DNA of 64,000 bases, from positions 3,998,501 through 4,062,500 of the forward strand of contig NC_092582.1 of the NCBI RefSeq assembly GCF_037975245.1, in the 5' to 3' direction. The DNA comes from Apostichopus japonicus. Taxonomy: Eukaryota; Echinodermata; Holothuroidea; Aspidochirotida; Stichopodidae. The translations under genes and the position numbers were made by a program. The notes beneath the pieces are model-generated. The model was not told the origin of the DNA. It searched no databases and saw nothing but the letters and a program-made list of their open reading frames with translations. Positions 10,601 through 25,600 of the stretch are shown here, in pieces. The number at the start of each line of letters is the position of its first letter. Positions within the stretch are counted from its first letter, which is position 1.

Positions 10601-13600
10601 AGGATAGACTTGATTAATGCTGCTCACTCATTAACCATTATATCGTGAAACAAAGCTTGCAGAATATCTGTTGTGGGATCAATTACAGTCATACTGGAAA
10701 AATACAGTATTTGTCAGTATTAATTGTAATTTGTACACCAAACTCTCAGGATTTATGGTCTGTTAAGGGTAGTATACATGTGTGGTAGGCTGAAGTGAAG
10801 GCTGAGCCTCGTCCAGACTTCTCTTGGGACATCATATTGGCTTATGTCTGTTGTTTAGTGTTCCCATTTGCAGTAGTCCATTTCAGTACATCCTTTGTTC
10901 ATCACAAAATCTTCCATTTTGTCGCTTTTTCCTTGTACAGTAGTTTATCCCTCTTTGGAGAGCATTCAAATCACAATTCTTATCAAAACTATAAACTACT
11001 GTAGGTATTAAGGAAAAGTACCCTTATTTAATATTATATTTAATAATTATGTCTTTTACTTTTTCAAATCTACATATCGTAAAACGGAAGAGCTTTTCTA
11101 CATGAATTGCGGCTCATCAATGTAATTAAATATGTAATTGTCTCTGCAGTGTATCGGTTAAGAGCAACATAACTTCTGACCTTCTACTCCTTTGTTCCTT
11201 TGACCCCCCTTGTTCTGACCTCCTTTGTGAACAGCTACTGTAGCACACATGATGCAACACTTCCCACTAGAATTCTGTGATATATTCTTTCATTGGAGTT
11301 GACATATATATATGCTGATGTTGTATGTTTATTCTCCGATGTCCCTTGTACCGACAATCACAACTGAGCACTTGAACCGACCCTCAAATCGGCCTGGGCA
11401 AATCAGTGCTTTGGATTTGTCGGCAGTCTTTTATCTGACTGACGGTGCTCATATCCCAGAGATCGTAATAATCAGACAAATCTGAATAAGTAATGAAGTG
11501 CTTCAATTGCACGGTTTTGATTTCAGTCATTTTGAAGCCGGATTTTGAAGATGAGTTTTAGGCCCTTGAAAGGGGAAGTAATAGAACAAGTTTAGCGTTT
11601 TTGTCAGGTTGAATTTCTTGTTTGTGAAATTTCTACAAAATGCATGGAAATGTTTGTCACACATCTTACCATTATTATTCAGTATGCATTATAAACAGAC
11701 ATGGCTGAAACATGGATTACTTCATAAAGAGGGATAACTTGGAATTGAAATTTTCATGCCTCTAACTTTCAAGTCTTTGGATGCAAAGTCATTTTGTGAT
11801 AAACTTGATTAGGTATTGCCAGAATATGAACTGATATTACTATTTATCAACAATAAGCTTTGATTCAGAACCTGCTAGGAGTAAGAAGTCCTGTAACTTT
11901 TTCTGAGCCGATCTGGAAGATGTTCAAGGAATAATTGAAATATGTCAAGTTAATGTCTGTTGCTACTTGGCTGGTCAGTAACCAGAATTCCATTGTGGGT
12001 TGGGGGGGGGGGGAGGATATGGGGGATGATGGCACAACAAAATGACAGATGTCCTTCCTGGTGAGAGGTGTAAGGTCCCTTTGAGCAAATTTTGTTCGGG
12101 TAGATGAAAATGGTACTATCACTTCCATCATTTAACGACACTGTGTGGTACTTAGCGTATACAACTTAGCGTGCATGTGTTATAAAATGTAAGCATTTTG
12201 GAAGAAGGCTAAAATTTTGGGGAAAACCTGTACCCACATCTCTCTCCCCTCCCCCCCCCCATGATTATGGCCTTGCTACTACTGTAGGTACACTAAATAG
12301 CTTCTTTTCCCAGAAAATGTATTGAAAATCTGAATGATCTGTTGAAACTCAACTCAAAATGCATCGATACAGTTTCAACATTATAATCTGGACTCGCTCA
12401 GTTGTGTTATTGACTGTAGAGTGAACTTTGACAAGTTAGAACAAAAAACAGTATTAAGTAACTTAAATATGCTATATTCTGTTAAAAATTATATTGCTGG
12501 ATTTTCAAGCACTTATAATGCATAGCATATATGCGTGCTTCAAAATCAATAGAAATTCATAAGAGATGTTTGTATTGATTCAAGGAACGATGAATTCTCG
12601 GTGGGAGATGGAATCGGGATTCGAGGGTGTTTCACTCATCACTCAGCCTGTCATACTCTTTTTATTGTCTTTTTGCAATTTTTTTTATATCATTTTTTAT
12701 CCAATATTCTTATCTTTATAAAAGAGAGAGCGTTTTTCTTAGTGTTTCACAAAATGCATAGAAAGCAAGTGGAGGCCTGAAACACAATTTTACGATCGAG
12801 TTTGTTGACATTGGTTTGTGTATCTGGATTTTTCTGTTTGCTCTGTCGAAAGAGATGGATTGTTGCTCTTCCCCTCAATTTGATGAATTCACTTTGTAAA
12901 AAAAAGTCAGCTGGATTTAAATTGCAAGAACAGTCAAATGACACTGTGGCATTTGCATTGACCATTAACAGATCAAAAGTTACCACAAATGTCAAAATGT
13001 TGCATGTCTTTTTACTTCTTTATTAGACATTTGAAAGGGGCAAAAAAATAACCTCTATGATGCAGGGACTAATTAATTGGTAAAATTTTGTGTAGTAGAT
13101 TTCAAAAGCTATGAACTTTGTCTCCTAAAATTACAAACTACATGTCCCTGTATAACACTGCTGTATATCTTTGCACTTGTATTGGATGTAGCAATTTGCC
13201 CATTTTGCGATGCAAGTCTGGATAAGTTATTCCCCAGATGTAGGAGAAATCAACTTTTTGTGTCAAGGTTAAGATTTATTTTTGTATAACTTATGGTGAA
13301 GTCATTTTGTGACATCAGGTTCATGCTACGACCTGTTATCTTTTATATAGATGCTATTGCAAAAAGAAAATAATAATAATAAATTAATTATCCTTTACAT
13401 AGAACCCAACTGTACATACAATTAATTATCATTCTGAAAGTGGTTGTCTTATTTTCAAAACTAAAAGTTTTTTTCTCATTTTTTTTGCCTCTACCTCTGT
13501 AGCTACTGTATCTTTGATTCATATTTCCCTAGATTATACCTAACATCAACAGTATACAATGTTACTGTGACTCTGGTGTTAAAAACATTTTTGTATGGGT

Positions 13601-16600
13601 TGCCACTGTACAGTACATAATCACTGTGGTATGGGTCCCTATATATCATACAACTAACCACTGGTATGATTTTATACAGTGAGGAATAGTTTCTTGTAGT
13701 TCCTACAGTACATTACCATTCAGTATAAACTCCTACAGTACATAACCAATCTGTTGGTTGGTTTCCTTCTGTACAAGCCTACCACTCCATATAAACTCCT
13801 ACAGTCAAGTAACTGTTGGGTTGGGTTCCTCTATGGCAGAACCAATAAGCTGGTTCCTATACTACCGTGCCAACTAGTTGATACAGGTTCCTGTGTTAAA
13901 ACACAGAACTCACTCAAGTGGTATGCTCGATAGCTGCCACATGGTGTTACCACTCAATTGGTATGAATTCTTAAGGTATATCAGTAGGTGGTGTGAGTTA
14001 TTCATTTGAAGAACAAATAATCTTGGTTAAATCCTGTACTTCTGGTACCATTTAATAGTTGATAGGGGCTCCCTACAAACAGAACCGCTCAGTTGGTACT
14101 GTATGATTTGCCATGTACAGAAGGATACCACTCATTTAGTATCAGTTCCTACAACGCTAAACCAATATGTTGGTACTCTCTGTTAATATGCCTAGAACCA
14201 ATGAATTGGTGTCACCTGAAACCTGTTACAAATAATGTTACCTTGTTATGATGATTTTATTGTTTTATTTTATTACATTATTATGTGACAAGTTGTTTTG
14301 ACATCCCACACTAAGAGACAAATTAGTCGGAATGAATTTTTTGTTTCAATGACATCACTCTTTGTATTTTCTTCTCTTCCCTTTTTCACCCCAGAATCCA
14401 GACCGCCACCAAGGATGCTGAAGCAGAATACCCGTCTTACGGGGTCACAGGACCAGGAGCTGCCCTGGTAAGATATAACACCACTGCCATCTCTACAATT
14501 ATAGGGAGCCCAGCTTTCCCTGCCCCCCATCTCATTAAACGAAACATAATAATACGAATAGCCTGAGAGGGAGATGATCGAGAGAATGGAATTTATTTAG
14601 GTACACGGTTCTGGAGTTAAATAGACACATAATTGAATCGGTTGAAAAAATGGTCAAGTTTGCCCATTTTGGGTAGCATTTTTGCGATGCGATACGGGAG
14701 GAAACTATTCCCTGACTTAGACACAGCATTTTTAATCTCAATTTTAAGCAAATTTACGCAAACTTTATACCAAATCTAGCGAGTATTTCTCAAACTCAAG
14801 ATTCCAATTGTTTAAACCAAGACCACCCTCCTCACTTTCTTCCGTTTTGTACTCACCAAAATGATCGTTTATTAGATGAGCGTGGAGGTATTGTTTCTAA
14901 TGTATTCACCCAAGGCAGAAACAAATTCTCATAGTAGGATAAAAGTCACATTCAAGGATGGGTATGGAAAACTTGCAGGATGCACAAACTTTCTTAATTA
15001 TTCCAAATGAAACTTGACAATCTAGTGGAATTGACGTTCCAAATTTTGACAGGACTTTCAGGTGGGATAAGGATAAGTAAGTCACGAGTAAAAATTGTGA
15101 AAAATGAAGCGGAAAGTCTGTTTTAAACCTACTATGCAGTGTGGTATGGTTGTGCTCTTAAGTTGATTATTTAAGTTTATTTTTATTTTATTTTTTATTA
15201 TGATTATTGTTTTTTTTAATTTTTTTATTTAAGCTTATTATTTCAGTTAAATATTTTTTATTATTTCTGTCCTTGGTAAGTTTCATTTTGTCATGCACCG
15301 ATGTGTTTTGTGATCTCTGGTCAGGCCTCGGAATGAATAAATGGAAAGAAATGGGTCTCAGTGGAATTCTTCAAGCTCTCCTGTTGTTGGATTCTCATAA
15401 CAACCTGGAATAACCCGGCATCTTCTTCTCATCCTCCCTTTACTCGCCTCTCGGAGAAGGGCGCGAGATGTTATCATTAGAATGACATCAGAGAATCCCA
15501 AAAAGGTGTAGATGTCAGGGATTTCAGACAATTTAGTAGGGCCTACTTGAGTCGCTTTATTAGATTAGATTATTAGATTGAGAGAAAGGCCTTCATGTGT
15601 GAGGTTCAACATATAAACTGCCTTTTGTACGAACATGCATTAATGTTTTTGGAGAAGATACACTAATCCAGAAACCTCTTGTTGCCTTGCATATATCATA
15701 ACTTGATCGTGTGTGGAAGCAGTCTTGTCGATGCTAATCTAGTACACATTTATCCCTTAAACACTGACATTCTGTCTATGCACTTAGTGGAATTGTAGGT
15801 CTAGGACAATTCCGACTTGTCCTTGCTTGACAGCTGCACAGACAATCTTAGCATAAATCTTCCTCAGTGGATGATAAAGTATTCCAAAACTGACTGTGCC
15901 CATGATTTATTATACTTGAGTGGCTAAGACAATTGACATCAAAAGATTCAGAATCCCATTTCCAAGTACACCTTCAGTGAAGTACAGTTTAATGCCCTTT
16001 TTCCCCCCTTTGTTTTTCTAAAAGACTAACCTTGAAGTTAGCCTTCACTCTGAGAGGTCATGTGCAATAAAATAATCTCTTTCAGTATGATGTTTGATGA
16101 TCAGAGTTGTAGTGAAGAAATTAAAATGTACTCGATACGGCATTCATTTTGTACAACGTGTTAATGTTAATTAAATATGAAAAAGTAAGAAACAGTTTAT
16201 TACAGTGCTTGTACACAGTCCTTGTGTACACAGTTATTTGGTCATGTTTGTGACCAGAGTTAGAATTAGGTAGTGCACTGTTTTAATCATAAGTACCTTT
16301 TTTACTCTGTCGTAAAGTTCAGAGTATGTCTGGGTTTTCCTGATTTTGGTTTCTATTTTTGACCATGTTATAACCGTAATCAGGAGGAATTATACATACT
16401 CAATGTAATCAGAGTAATTACCCGAACGGAGAATGATTGTGACTCAGTTTTAACTTAATTGCCTCGAGGAAATTTAGAGGTAGTTGTTGAACATTTGCAG
16501 CTGTTTGTGGTTTATGAGAACTAGAGAAGGCTGAAGCTTGTAGTAGCATTCTCCACTATGCAAACTTGTACTAAGTCTGTACTTGTAGTTGTATACATAT

Positions 16601-19600
16601 ACAAGCAGGGTTTATTAATTGCACTCTCCCTCATTTATATGTGTACTCATACCTTATACTTGTACTCATCATTCATACCAAGGGGGGATTTCTATTTGTA
16701 CTCATACAGTACTCATGAGCTGTATGTACTTGTTTTGCAAGTCTGCCACCATGACAACTAGAACCATATGGGTTTCATTCTTTTCCTTTAAAACTACTGC
16801 AATGAAAAACCAAATCTTGTCTCTGGCAGTTGGTGAGAGCTTCAAGCTAAAAAAGTTTGTATTTACTTACACCTCTCTTACAAATCTACGTTCCCAGCTG
16901 CATGCCCAACTTACAAAACTTGATGACATGCTGACTGCATCCCCGTTGAACCACTACTGGGAACCCACCCACTTCCTAATGCATATAAATGTGCATTTAT
17001 TGGGAAAATCTTTTACATCAAACACATCTGGAGATTTGGTCTGTAATGACATTTACATGACAGCAACTTATTACTACATAATCAGATTGTATCAAGTGTC
17101 ATCATCTTACTCCTTTTTGGTTTCAGAGTGGAGACAGGAAGTTGGCTCAGAGTGCCCAGATGTATCACTACCAACATCAAAAACAGCAGATGATTGCCAT
17201 GCAAAAGTAAGTAGTATATCCAGCTTATTTGGCAGAGTTTGAGTGTTGAGTTTAAAAAGATGAAAAATTAAAAAAAGATGAAACTGATGAAATTGATGTG
17301 TATGTGACCTTATGATGTAGTCAGCAGCGGTATAGAAGCTGGATGGAATTAAACAGAATTGTTAAATTGTGCAAGGTCTGCAGCTATATTTGACCACTGA
17401 TGTGAACATCCTTTCTTACTGTGTGTTTGGAAGATTATGACTTTGCCTAACACACAAAGTTAATGTAGAAAGTAAACCTAAGGCTACCTATTACTTCACA
17501 TTAGATAATAATAATAATAATATAATATAATATAATGATAATAATCAGCAGTTATTTTGCAACACTGAAACGACCACAAATGTGGGAGATTACAACTTTC
17601 ACGTCAGGTGACTTCCAATTCAACATTTTAACTCAAATTTGGAATCTTATCAAGTTAGCAATTGTCCACATTATTTGCTATGTAGTCTCACACCACCTTC
17701 CATATGAATCTAGAAACAGTGTTCAAGGCGTTGGCGTGCCATCTCAAACAAGTTTCATAATCCATGTTTAGTTGAACTAGAAAGAGGTTATATCATTAAC
17801 TCTTCCTCCTTTCCACCTTATATACCCAGTGGCTTACACTCACAATCTTAAGAGGAATTCCATACCGACTTAATTAATATTTTAAAGGGCGGGTGTTGCT
17901 TACCTTTTACCGTTTTGTTGCTGAATTTAATTTAGTTCCATTTAATTTTGCACAAACTTGCTCCAGGTTAAAATTCTCTCCTTAGTCTCAGTACATTAAT
18001 TAGTGAGCACAATTTTACAATGAAACAATAACCCCCCCCCCCCACCCACGTACGCTCGCCCTGCTCCACCCACAACATCTCTGTTGACCTGAATTTCTGA
18101 TTCTGCACTCTGTCTGTTGAATAAGGACGGCTGCAGATTGTCCTCTTTACCTCGCTTCAGCCTACATGCTTCGTTGGTATTGTTTACGTAAATAACTCAC
18201 AGTTGTTTAGGTTTCAAGCAACGGTTACATCAGACATGATGTAACCTCCCACTCCCTGACATTAGTTTTAAACAGCCATTTGTGCCTTTGTGTAGTGTCC
18301 TGTTTTATGCGTTTTATGCATTAAAGCTACTTTCCCTCGTTATATTCTATTGGCAATAGCCTCGTGCCTTGATACACGTACAGTATCTCCTGTTCATTCT
18401 GGTTCCCACAATGCAACAATCTGAATTTTAAATCAATTTGGTTAATAAGTCTGCGATTTGGAATGCAAAGAACGAAATTGGTGCACCCTTTGGGGCTGAC
18501 GCCTACCCACGGTAATTGGATTTAAAAGAATAAAAATGCTGGGATTTGATTAGCTTAAACCCGGCTTTATATGCCAGTTTCCGTAAGTGGCAGCCTTTTA
18601 ATCAATTTGGTGATGTTAAATGGTGAATTTTCAAACTGAGATTAAGCTTCTCACCATTAAAGGGGAAGGGGGCAACTGGACGGATTGTTTTGGTTTATAA
18701 CCAAAACTAATCAATATTGAAGAGATTCTGTTGTTTCACGAGATTGTTGTTGTGAAAAATCGGTCGTTTGAAGCTACTGTTGGCTATTTTGTCGGTCTGC
18801 ATATTAACTTGAATAAAACATCTCCCTCAAGTACAGTAGCCGGTAACTATTAATATTTTCTTACTTTATCGTTCAGTCGTCTTCAGAGGAATTGTGACTT
18901 TTTATTAAGGTGCCTGACGCGACAAAACGATGCAACTCTTTTGCTCTTTTTTTTCCACGGTGCATTTCAAAGTGAAGGCAAGGGTCGGTTACACTGTATA
19001 TATATGTTGTTACCAAAATATTTGTACATGACCGTGTACTTTAAGTTTTTACCTTAAGCAAGGATTAGTTATGGAATAACAGCTTGATGGTCTGGGGTAC
19101 TTCCATGCTTTTAAACACCTGGTGTACAAATATTTAGCCAGCAGGGCTGGCTTGGCCTAGCGATGATGTCGTATTACCGTAGCAACGGGTTGACCTGGGT
19201 ATTCAGGTATTGATTAACGGGTAGTTTTGTGTTCAGCAGGAGGCAGCTCTCCGATGTAAATTTTGAAAAACATTTGTGTGTTTACGACAGTATCGTTGTC
19301 AGCAGATGAAAGTTGTTGATGGGATGATGACAGCTAAAATAACACTGAATCATCATTTCGATAGTGGATACATGAATTTTACAGAATCTTGAAATAGACT
19401 ATGCAAATTAGAAAGACGCTTGTGCGTTGTACGACAACTTACTTTCTTTTACCAGCCTCACGCCCTTAGCATCTTGTTACTGATATTTATGTTATAAATT
19501 TAACTCATGTCTGGATTCGAGAGGATTTATTAAATTATGCTGCTTTTGGGGATCGATAAAGATGCGGTCATTGTTTATCATTTATTTAGAAACGAGTTGG

Positions 19601-22600
19601 CTTATCTTCCTTCTTTGAAGTCGATGGAATTAGGCTCGGTATAAGGTACTATAACCAGCTGCTTTAGTTTTCAGTCCAAATCGTATTTAGTCAAGCAGTA
19701 TTCCTGAGCCATGTCAAAAGATATTTGTACAGGTTTTGGAGTGTGTTAGATTTGAATTAAAATTGGCACATTTCTTGAATGCTTACAGGGGGGCATATTT
19801 TAGAAAAAATGGTGGTTTTGAAGTATTTGGATGGTTTGACTGGACATAATCTTTATAACCCTTTAATCAAACAGTGACCTCTCTGTATTTCAAACCATAA
19901 CTACACAAGATAATTCCTTTCAGGAGATTTTTTCTTTAGACATTATATTTAATCTACATCTATGTATTTGTAAGGAGATTCAATACATCAAAGATTTTGA
20001 TTTCCCCCCTTTGAAATATTAGACTTAACCTGGCCTCACATTAACATGCAAGTTGGCTAAACAGATTATATTCGTGTAGTAGATAACAACCCACATAAAT
20101 TTCATTTAAAACCTTCAAAGTATTTATGTTTTGTTAGTAATATTGAGCATATGGTGGAAAAATCGCAGCGGAAGACCCAAATAGACTCAATTTCGGTAAA
20201 CTAATCAAGATGTTTACAATTCACATTTCATGGTAAGATTATACAAGAAGACATCTGTCAAAGTAAGGAAAAAATAAGGAATAGATGGCCATTATTAAGA
20301 TTAATTAAGTTCCAAAGGATGTGTAAAAAGCAGCATGTTAGAAACCTCGGCTATTACTGCGAAATAAAACAACAAAAATCCCTAACGGTCGCAAAGCTTC
20401 AAAAACTTGCATCACGCTTTTCGGCATATCTTCGACAGATTGCGACTGTCTATTTGGAAGGTACGAATGATTTTATGACATTCTTTAGGCATGTTTGAAC
20501 CAGTTTCTAAGGGAGTCTTGACTGAATTACGGAACCAACAAGCAATACTTCTTTGCTTTCATTTATGGTTACTTCCAGACAAAAGTAAAACAAGCAACGT
20601 CCTATTCACATCGTCTTCAATTCTCTGCAACAGCTTCTATATTAAATGCAACCTCTCGCTGCTCCTCATTTCTCTCACCTTGCCCTTCTCCTCCCGTTTG
20701 GATAATTTTATTTCAGTCTTGAGTTTAATTGCAGTCATGTTTTAGATCAGTCAATCAATCAAGCCAAAGTCAAGCTGATTTACATCTGTTGTTTCGAAAG
20801 CTACGATAAATAAGCAAGTCTGTCAAACGATATTTTGATTTCACTCAATTAGACTGACCCATCAGTAGACATGTGCTTCTCTTCTGCAAGGACTCAAGTT
20901 AAGTTCTCTATTGCCCGTTCTTTGATCTGTTTATATGGTGAATAATGGCTGTGAAACGTTCGATTCATCACGATAAAGATGTGCGTCAAGGATAAGGTCG
21001 GCATGCACAACGTCCTCGCCAGCTATCCATGCGATATGGAATTGCATCGACATGATGAAGCTCCCGAGGTACCAACAAGAATCTTTAACTAATGAACTGT
21101 GCCACGATCCGAGTCGGTAGAAGTACTGTAGATTTCATCACTTTCCCCGACGACTGGCTTTTTACATTTATGCATTATTAAGCAAACCTCCTGGAGAGAT
21201 GGAAGAGGATGACGGTTATAAAAGCAGAAAAAACAAAAAAGGCTCGTCGATCACGTTTCTCATCTTCTTCCCTCTGCCCCGGTCGGTCGCTATCGAGAGC
21301 AATTGAGACGGATCGTTAGATGACGTTGTACAGATTTTGGAAGGAGGATTGAGGAGAGGCGGGCGGCGTGAAAGAAGAAGGGTTTACTAAAGATGGATGT
21401 TTGTTTATACAGGAGATAATTGCTCATACCAGAGATGATGACAAATCATTCTCAGGGATGGATTTCTTTTTCGTATCTGAAAAAGTTGTTGTTTCTTCAA
21501 AACAGAGAAGTACCAGCAGGAGAACATCAGATCGCAGTATGGTGATTGGTGGAATAGATATGTAGTCACCGAATATTCATTTGTACCGTTTCTTGTTCAG
21601 CCAGTTGGGACGATTTCCTAATGCTAATACCTCTCTAAACTATACTCCAATATCATGCTCTCAAAGCACTGGTATTGACAGTACAAACAGTTCCTAACCT
21701 TGATCTGATAGAAACAGGATATTTCATACTGCTCGTACTGACGATATGAGTGCTCTGAAGCTGGGCATTAAACTAACACAGTATAGAAAAAAATTGTTCC
21801 AACTGAGTGTCTTGTTGGTTCTTTGCCTGTGGTCGACCAAGTTGGAACAAAAACCTGATGTTTTTATTACAGCTTCTTACAGCGCTGTGCATTGGGTTTT
21901 TGCTTCTTCTTTGGACAGAGAAATGAACTTTGAGTTTGAGTGGTTTTACTTCCTGTTTCTACCTGAGGTTGGTTAATATTTGCCGGTTAATGTTTGCCGG
22001 TTAATGTTTGCCTAGGATCAAACACGTCAGGTTTAATTTATTCTTTTCGTCTGTCGTTTTTATGAACGAGACAGCAGTTTTGACTAGAAACACATTTATG
22101 AGGCCTATGAGTACTTCCTGCGATCTGTCAAGTGTTCGAATCTTTCATTAATCTTTGTTATGTGGGCAATAGGCTTTGCATGCAGGGGCTCTCCTTATAC
22201 ATCTGAGAACACAAACTATTTCCAATTCATTTTTGCTGGTTCAATGAGATGGACAAATTTTCCATAAAGTTGACTAGAAGTAATCATTACGAGCTGGCAG
22301 TAAAATGTTGTCTCTAAAGTTTGTTTACGAGTGAAGTCATCGGTTTGTTTTTAACGAGGTCTGGGTAATATCCAGTACAGATTTAATGATAGACGTTTGC
22401 TCGTCAATTCTACGGTGGCTTTTCATTCTGAAAGCAATATCCAACTGATGAATAAACTAACAAATTAGCCGAGGTGGGTGGAATTTCGCTTTTTGGTGTT
22501 AAGTAAATTTGAACCGACGAAAATTGAACAATACAAAGTGTTTAGAAGCAAGAGAGGCAAATTTAAATTCGGAGTTTGGCATAAATAGCTACTTTGGCCA

Positions 22601-25600
22601 TGGTCTGAACATAGTATTATTTATACTTAAGGTATTTACTATCTTGTGCACATCGATAGATACTGTACATATACCATGAAAGATATGGAAGCTGGCTGAA
22701 TGTAATAATTGTGTAAGATCATGACGCATTGGAGAGGGAGAGAGAGTGAAGTATGGCCATGTTATTAATTTGCCTTTCTCTTGTAATATATGCCAAAAAA
22801 TAACGAGTCATTGTGCCATACAATGTGTCAGTACTTCCAAACATACAGTTTTCATGGACTAATAGCTGAACATTTCAAATGAAAATACCATCAGAATCAT
22901 TAATCAATGGGAATGACAGATTCAAGAGAGCAATTTCCCTCTCAAGAATTGATTCTCAGTAAACACCATCCCACCCCCTCCCCCACCCCCTCCCCCACCC
23001 CATCTTCTTAACTCTCACTGGCCTCCCAAATTGCCAGTAAGCCAATCAGAATAGGAAACATGATTTGACAACATTTTCAATTTAGCTTTGAGATGCAGAA
23101 GCATGTGTGCCCTCATAATGATTCTTCGGTCGTGATGCTGTTCTATTTTTAGCGTTTCTCTCTTAATTACTGAGAGCCGATCTAAGACAAACACCAAAGC
23201 ATCTGGTTTTTAATCTTTATCCATAGAGGGCTTCCCAACTTAATATCCGCCGAGCAGAGTGTGTTGATTCAATCAGTCATTATTCCCGTCAAAAAGTACT
23301 GCGAGTAATCACTCCACATTCTTTTATATTGTAATTTTATAGTGTTTTCTTAAGATTCTTTATAACATTAAGAGGCTTCTATTAGTTGCGTGGAATGAAA
23401 TGAAAATGGAATAAAGGGACAAAAAGGGTGTGACATAATATGCATTTTAGGAAAGAAGAAAATATACCGTTAAGGCTGATTCGTTTTCACGAATTATTAA
23501 AATCCCCAATGGAAAGTCACGAGATCAAGAAGTCAAGGCAAAAGCGAATAATCGGGTCCCTAACGGTTTATACTGATCTGTCATTCGTCGATTCCCTGTC
23601 GAAGAAAGATCACACATCGAACTACCATAGATTTGGGCATCGAATGTCAAGTAACCACCAGCCGTATGAAAATTAGTGTTTTTTCATTTCTGCTTCTATT
23701 ATCATCAGTTTAAATGAGTTTATTGGGAGTATTTGTTATCGTTTCAATTACCAGCCCAAATGTTCAACCCTTGATCGACTTCCCCAGGGTTGCTCTCAAA
23801 TGTATCTCCATGTATATGCACCCTCTGCACTGAAGCTGTGTCTTTTATTAATAGTCCATCTTGTATTTTCTGAGAAATTTCAAAACGGAAAATTATTACG
23901 ACATAGAAAAGCACTTTAGCTTTATATTGTAGATGACAAGTTGTCTTCATTAAAATCTGCATGTTCGGTTGAATTAATTGTCCCAGTCAGTGGGGAGTAC
24001 CATAGCCCTTGATGGCCAAAGAGAAAATGAAGGTACCCTGAGAGCTTTGATCTGTTACCTCAGTGTACCAGAAAACGGTCTAGGAATGACGAATTAGCAG
24101 TAAATTTCCCATAAAGGCTTGCAAATGACCAAAAAAATTAGTTTATTAAATTTTGAAACTCAACTATCAACTATATATAACTCCAGCTTCTTGCCCTTGG
24201 GTAATTTATTTGATTTGGTTGTTGTGCAATTTCAATAATAGCTTTAACCTTGATTTATTAGTCGTCATACTCTGGCAGATTATATATAGATATATTATTA
24301 AATAAATTTATAAAATGAATAGAGAAAAAACCTTTCAAACCTGATCTTTCAAAGTTTACCTCTGCTTCATTACGGTTATTGGCTGATGCTTTCCTAAAGA
24401 GTTGAACGTAAGAATCAGTAAATTGTCTGGAAAATGGAACAAAAATTAAAGCAAGATGTCGACTGAAAATTACAATCATAAGTTATAAACGCTGTAACTT
24501 TTATGAGATGGTCTGTTAAAATTAAGCACAAGACAGAACAATGGAAGGTGCGTATTAATTAACTTAACTTTCTCATTTGTGGTACTCGAACAAGGTTATC
24601 AAGAAATGTTTTTTGTTGCCTGCTAAATTAGTAGTCTGATCACAAGCCTTGAAAAAGCAGTTTGCACATGAGCATCTATTGTTAGCAACAAAAACAATGT
24701 TAAGTTCTATTGTTAGCAACAAAAAAAATGATTAGTTCTATTGTTAACAACAAAAACAATGTTTAGTTCTATTGTTAATAACAAAAACAATGTTAAGTTC
24801 TATTGTTAGTAACAAAAACAATATTTAGTTCTATTGTTAGCAACAAAAACAATGTTAAGTTTCATTGTTGGCAACAAGAACAATGCTAAATTCTTCTCTT
24901 CTCTCTCATTCTTGGCATACTGATGTTGTAGGTTTAGTGGGCTAACAATTAAATCCATGTGACATGCACTAGAAGAGCGGTCAGTAAACTGTTAGGCCAA
25001 GGGTGGTTTATGAGGATAGAACCACAACCCACCAGCCAACACTCCCCCCCCCCCCTCCCCCAATACCTCACAATGATGCTCACAAAGCAATAAAGCTTGC
25101 CAGGACTATGGACAGGTTTATCTCCTTCTGCAAGCTCCACAACCTTGTAGATAATTTTTCTGACGTCTGCAGCAATCCTACGATCCAACGAAAATATTTG
25201 GGTCGCACACCAGAGTTTGCGAAGTGTCGTAACCAGATGAGAGTCTACGTTTAATGCCAACAACTCCCTGGTCTCTTTGATGCAGTTTTAATCAAGCACA
25301 TTTAAGGAATGGAATTGTGTCTACATTTTGAATGACCTCCTCTGTAGAAATTAGACATGGGGAAAAATGATCTGACTTTGTTCTTCCTCTTCAAACAGAC
25401 GAGAGAAAGGTGAGTCTGCCGAGGATGCCTCCGACTACGATTCTGAAGAGGAGAACGAAGACGGAGATCTGACAGTCTACGAATGCCCTGGCCTCGCCCC
25501 GGTAAGTCTCAGTTTAAGATAGTCTCGAGCAATAAATATCACCTCAGGTCATTGCACTAGTCAGTTATGAATGTGCACAGCTTTCTGAGTAGATGTTTAT

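Larger units (their letters stand above)
17207..25398 (+). other. NPDC1 intron 3 (8.2 kb)
   Basis: No additional exon is supported. It contains a C run (about 18032-18043), three copies of GGTTAATGTTTGCC-like sequence (21973-22013), a C-rich pentamer tract (22970-22999), a decayed repeat (24190-24520) paired with 26308-26615, the ATTGTT/AACAAT tandem array (24672-24890) and another C run (25044-25055). The 20940-21400 stretch is less AT-rich and could hold a regulatory element or untranslated exon, without proof. Confidence 0.4.

Noticed and set aside
10795-11004. Hydrophobic open frame that might supply the missing NPDC1 transmembrane exon
   Set aside because: No matching phase-2 donor follows the hydrophobic stretch and the residues do not resemble the family's membrane segment.
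16619-17242. 207-codon plus-strand open frame
   Set aside because: It overlaps NPDC1 exon 3 in a different frame; only the exon frame gives the conserved NPDC1 block.
24672-24890. CRISPR-like repeat array
   Set aside because: Units are contiguous with no unique spacers, and the context is a metazoan intron.
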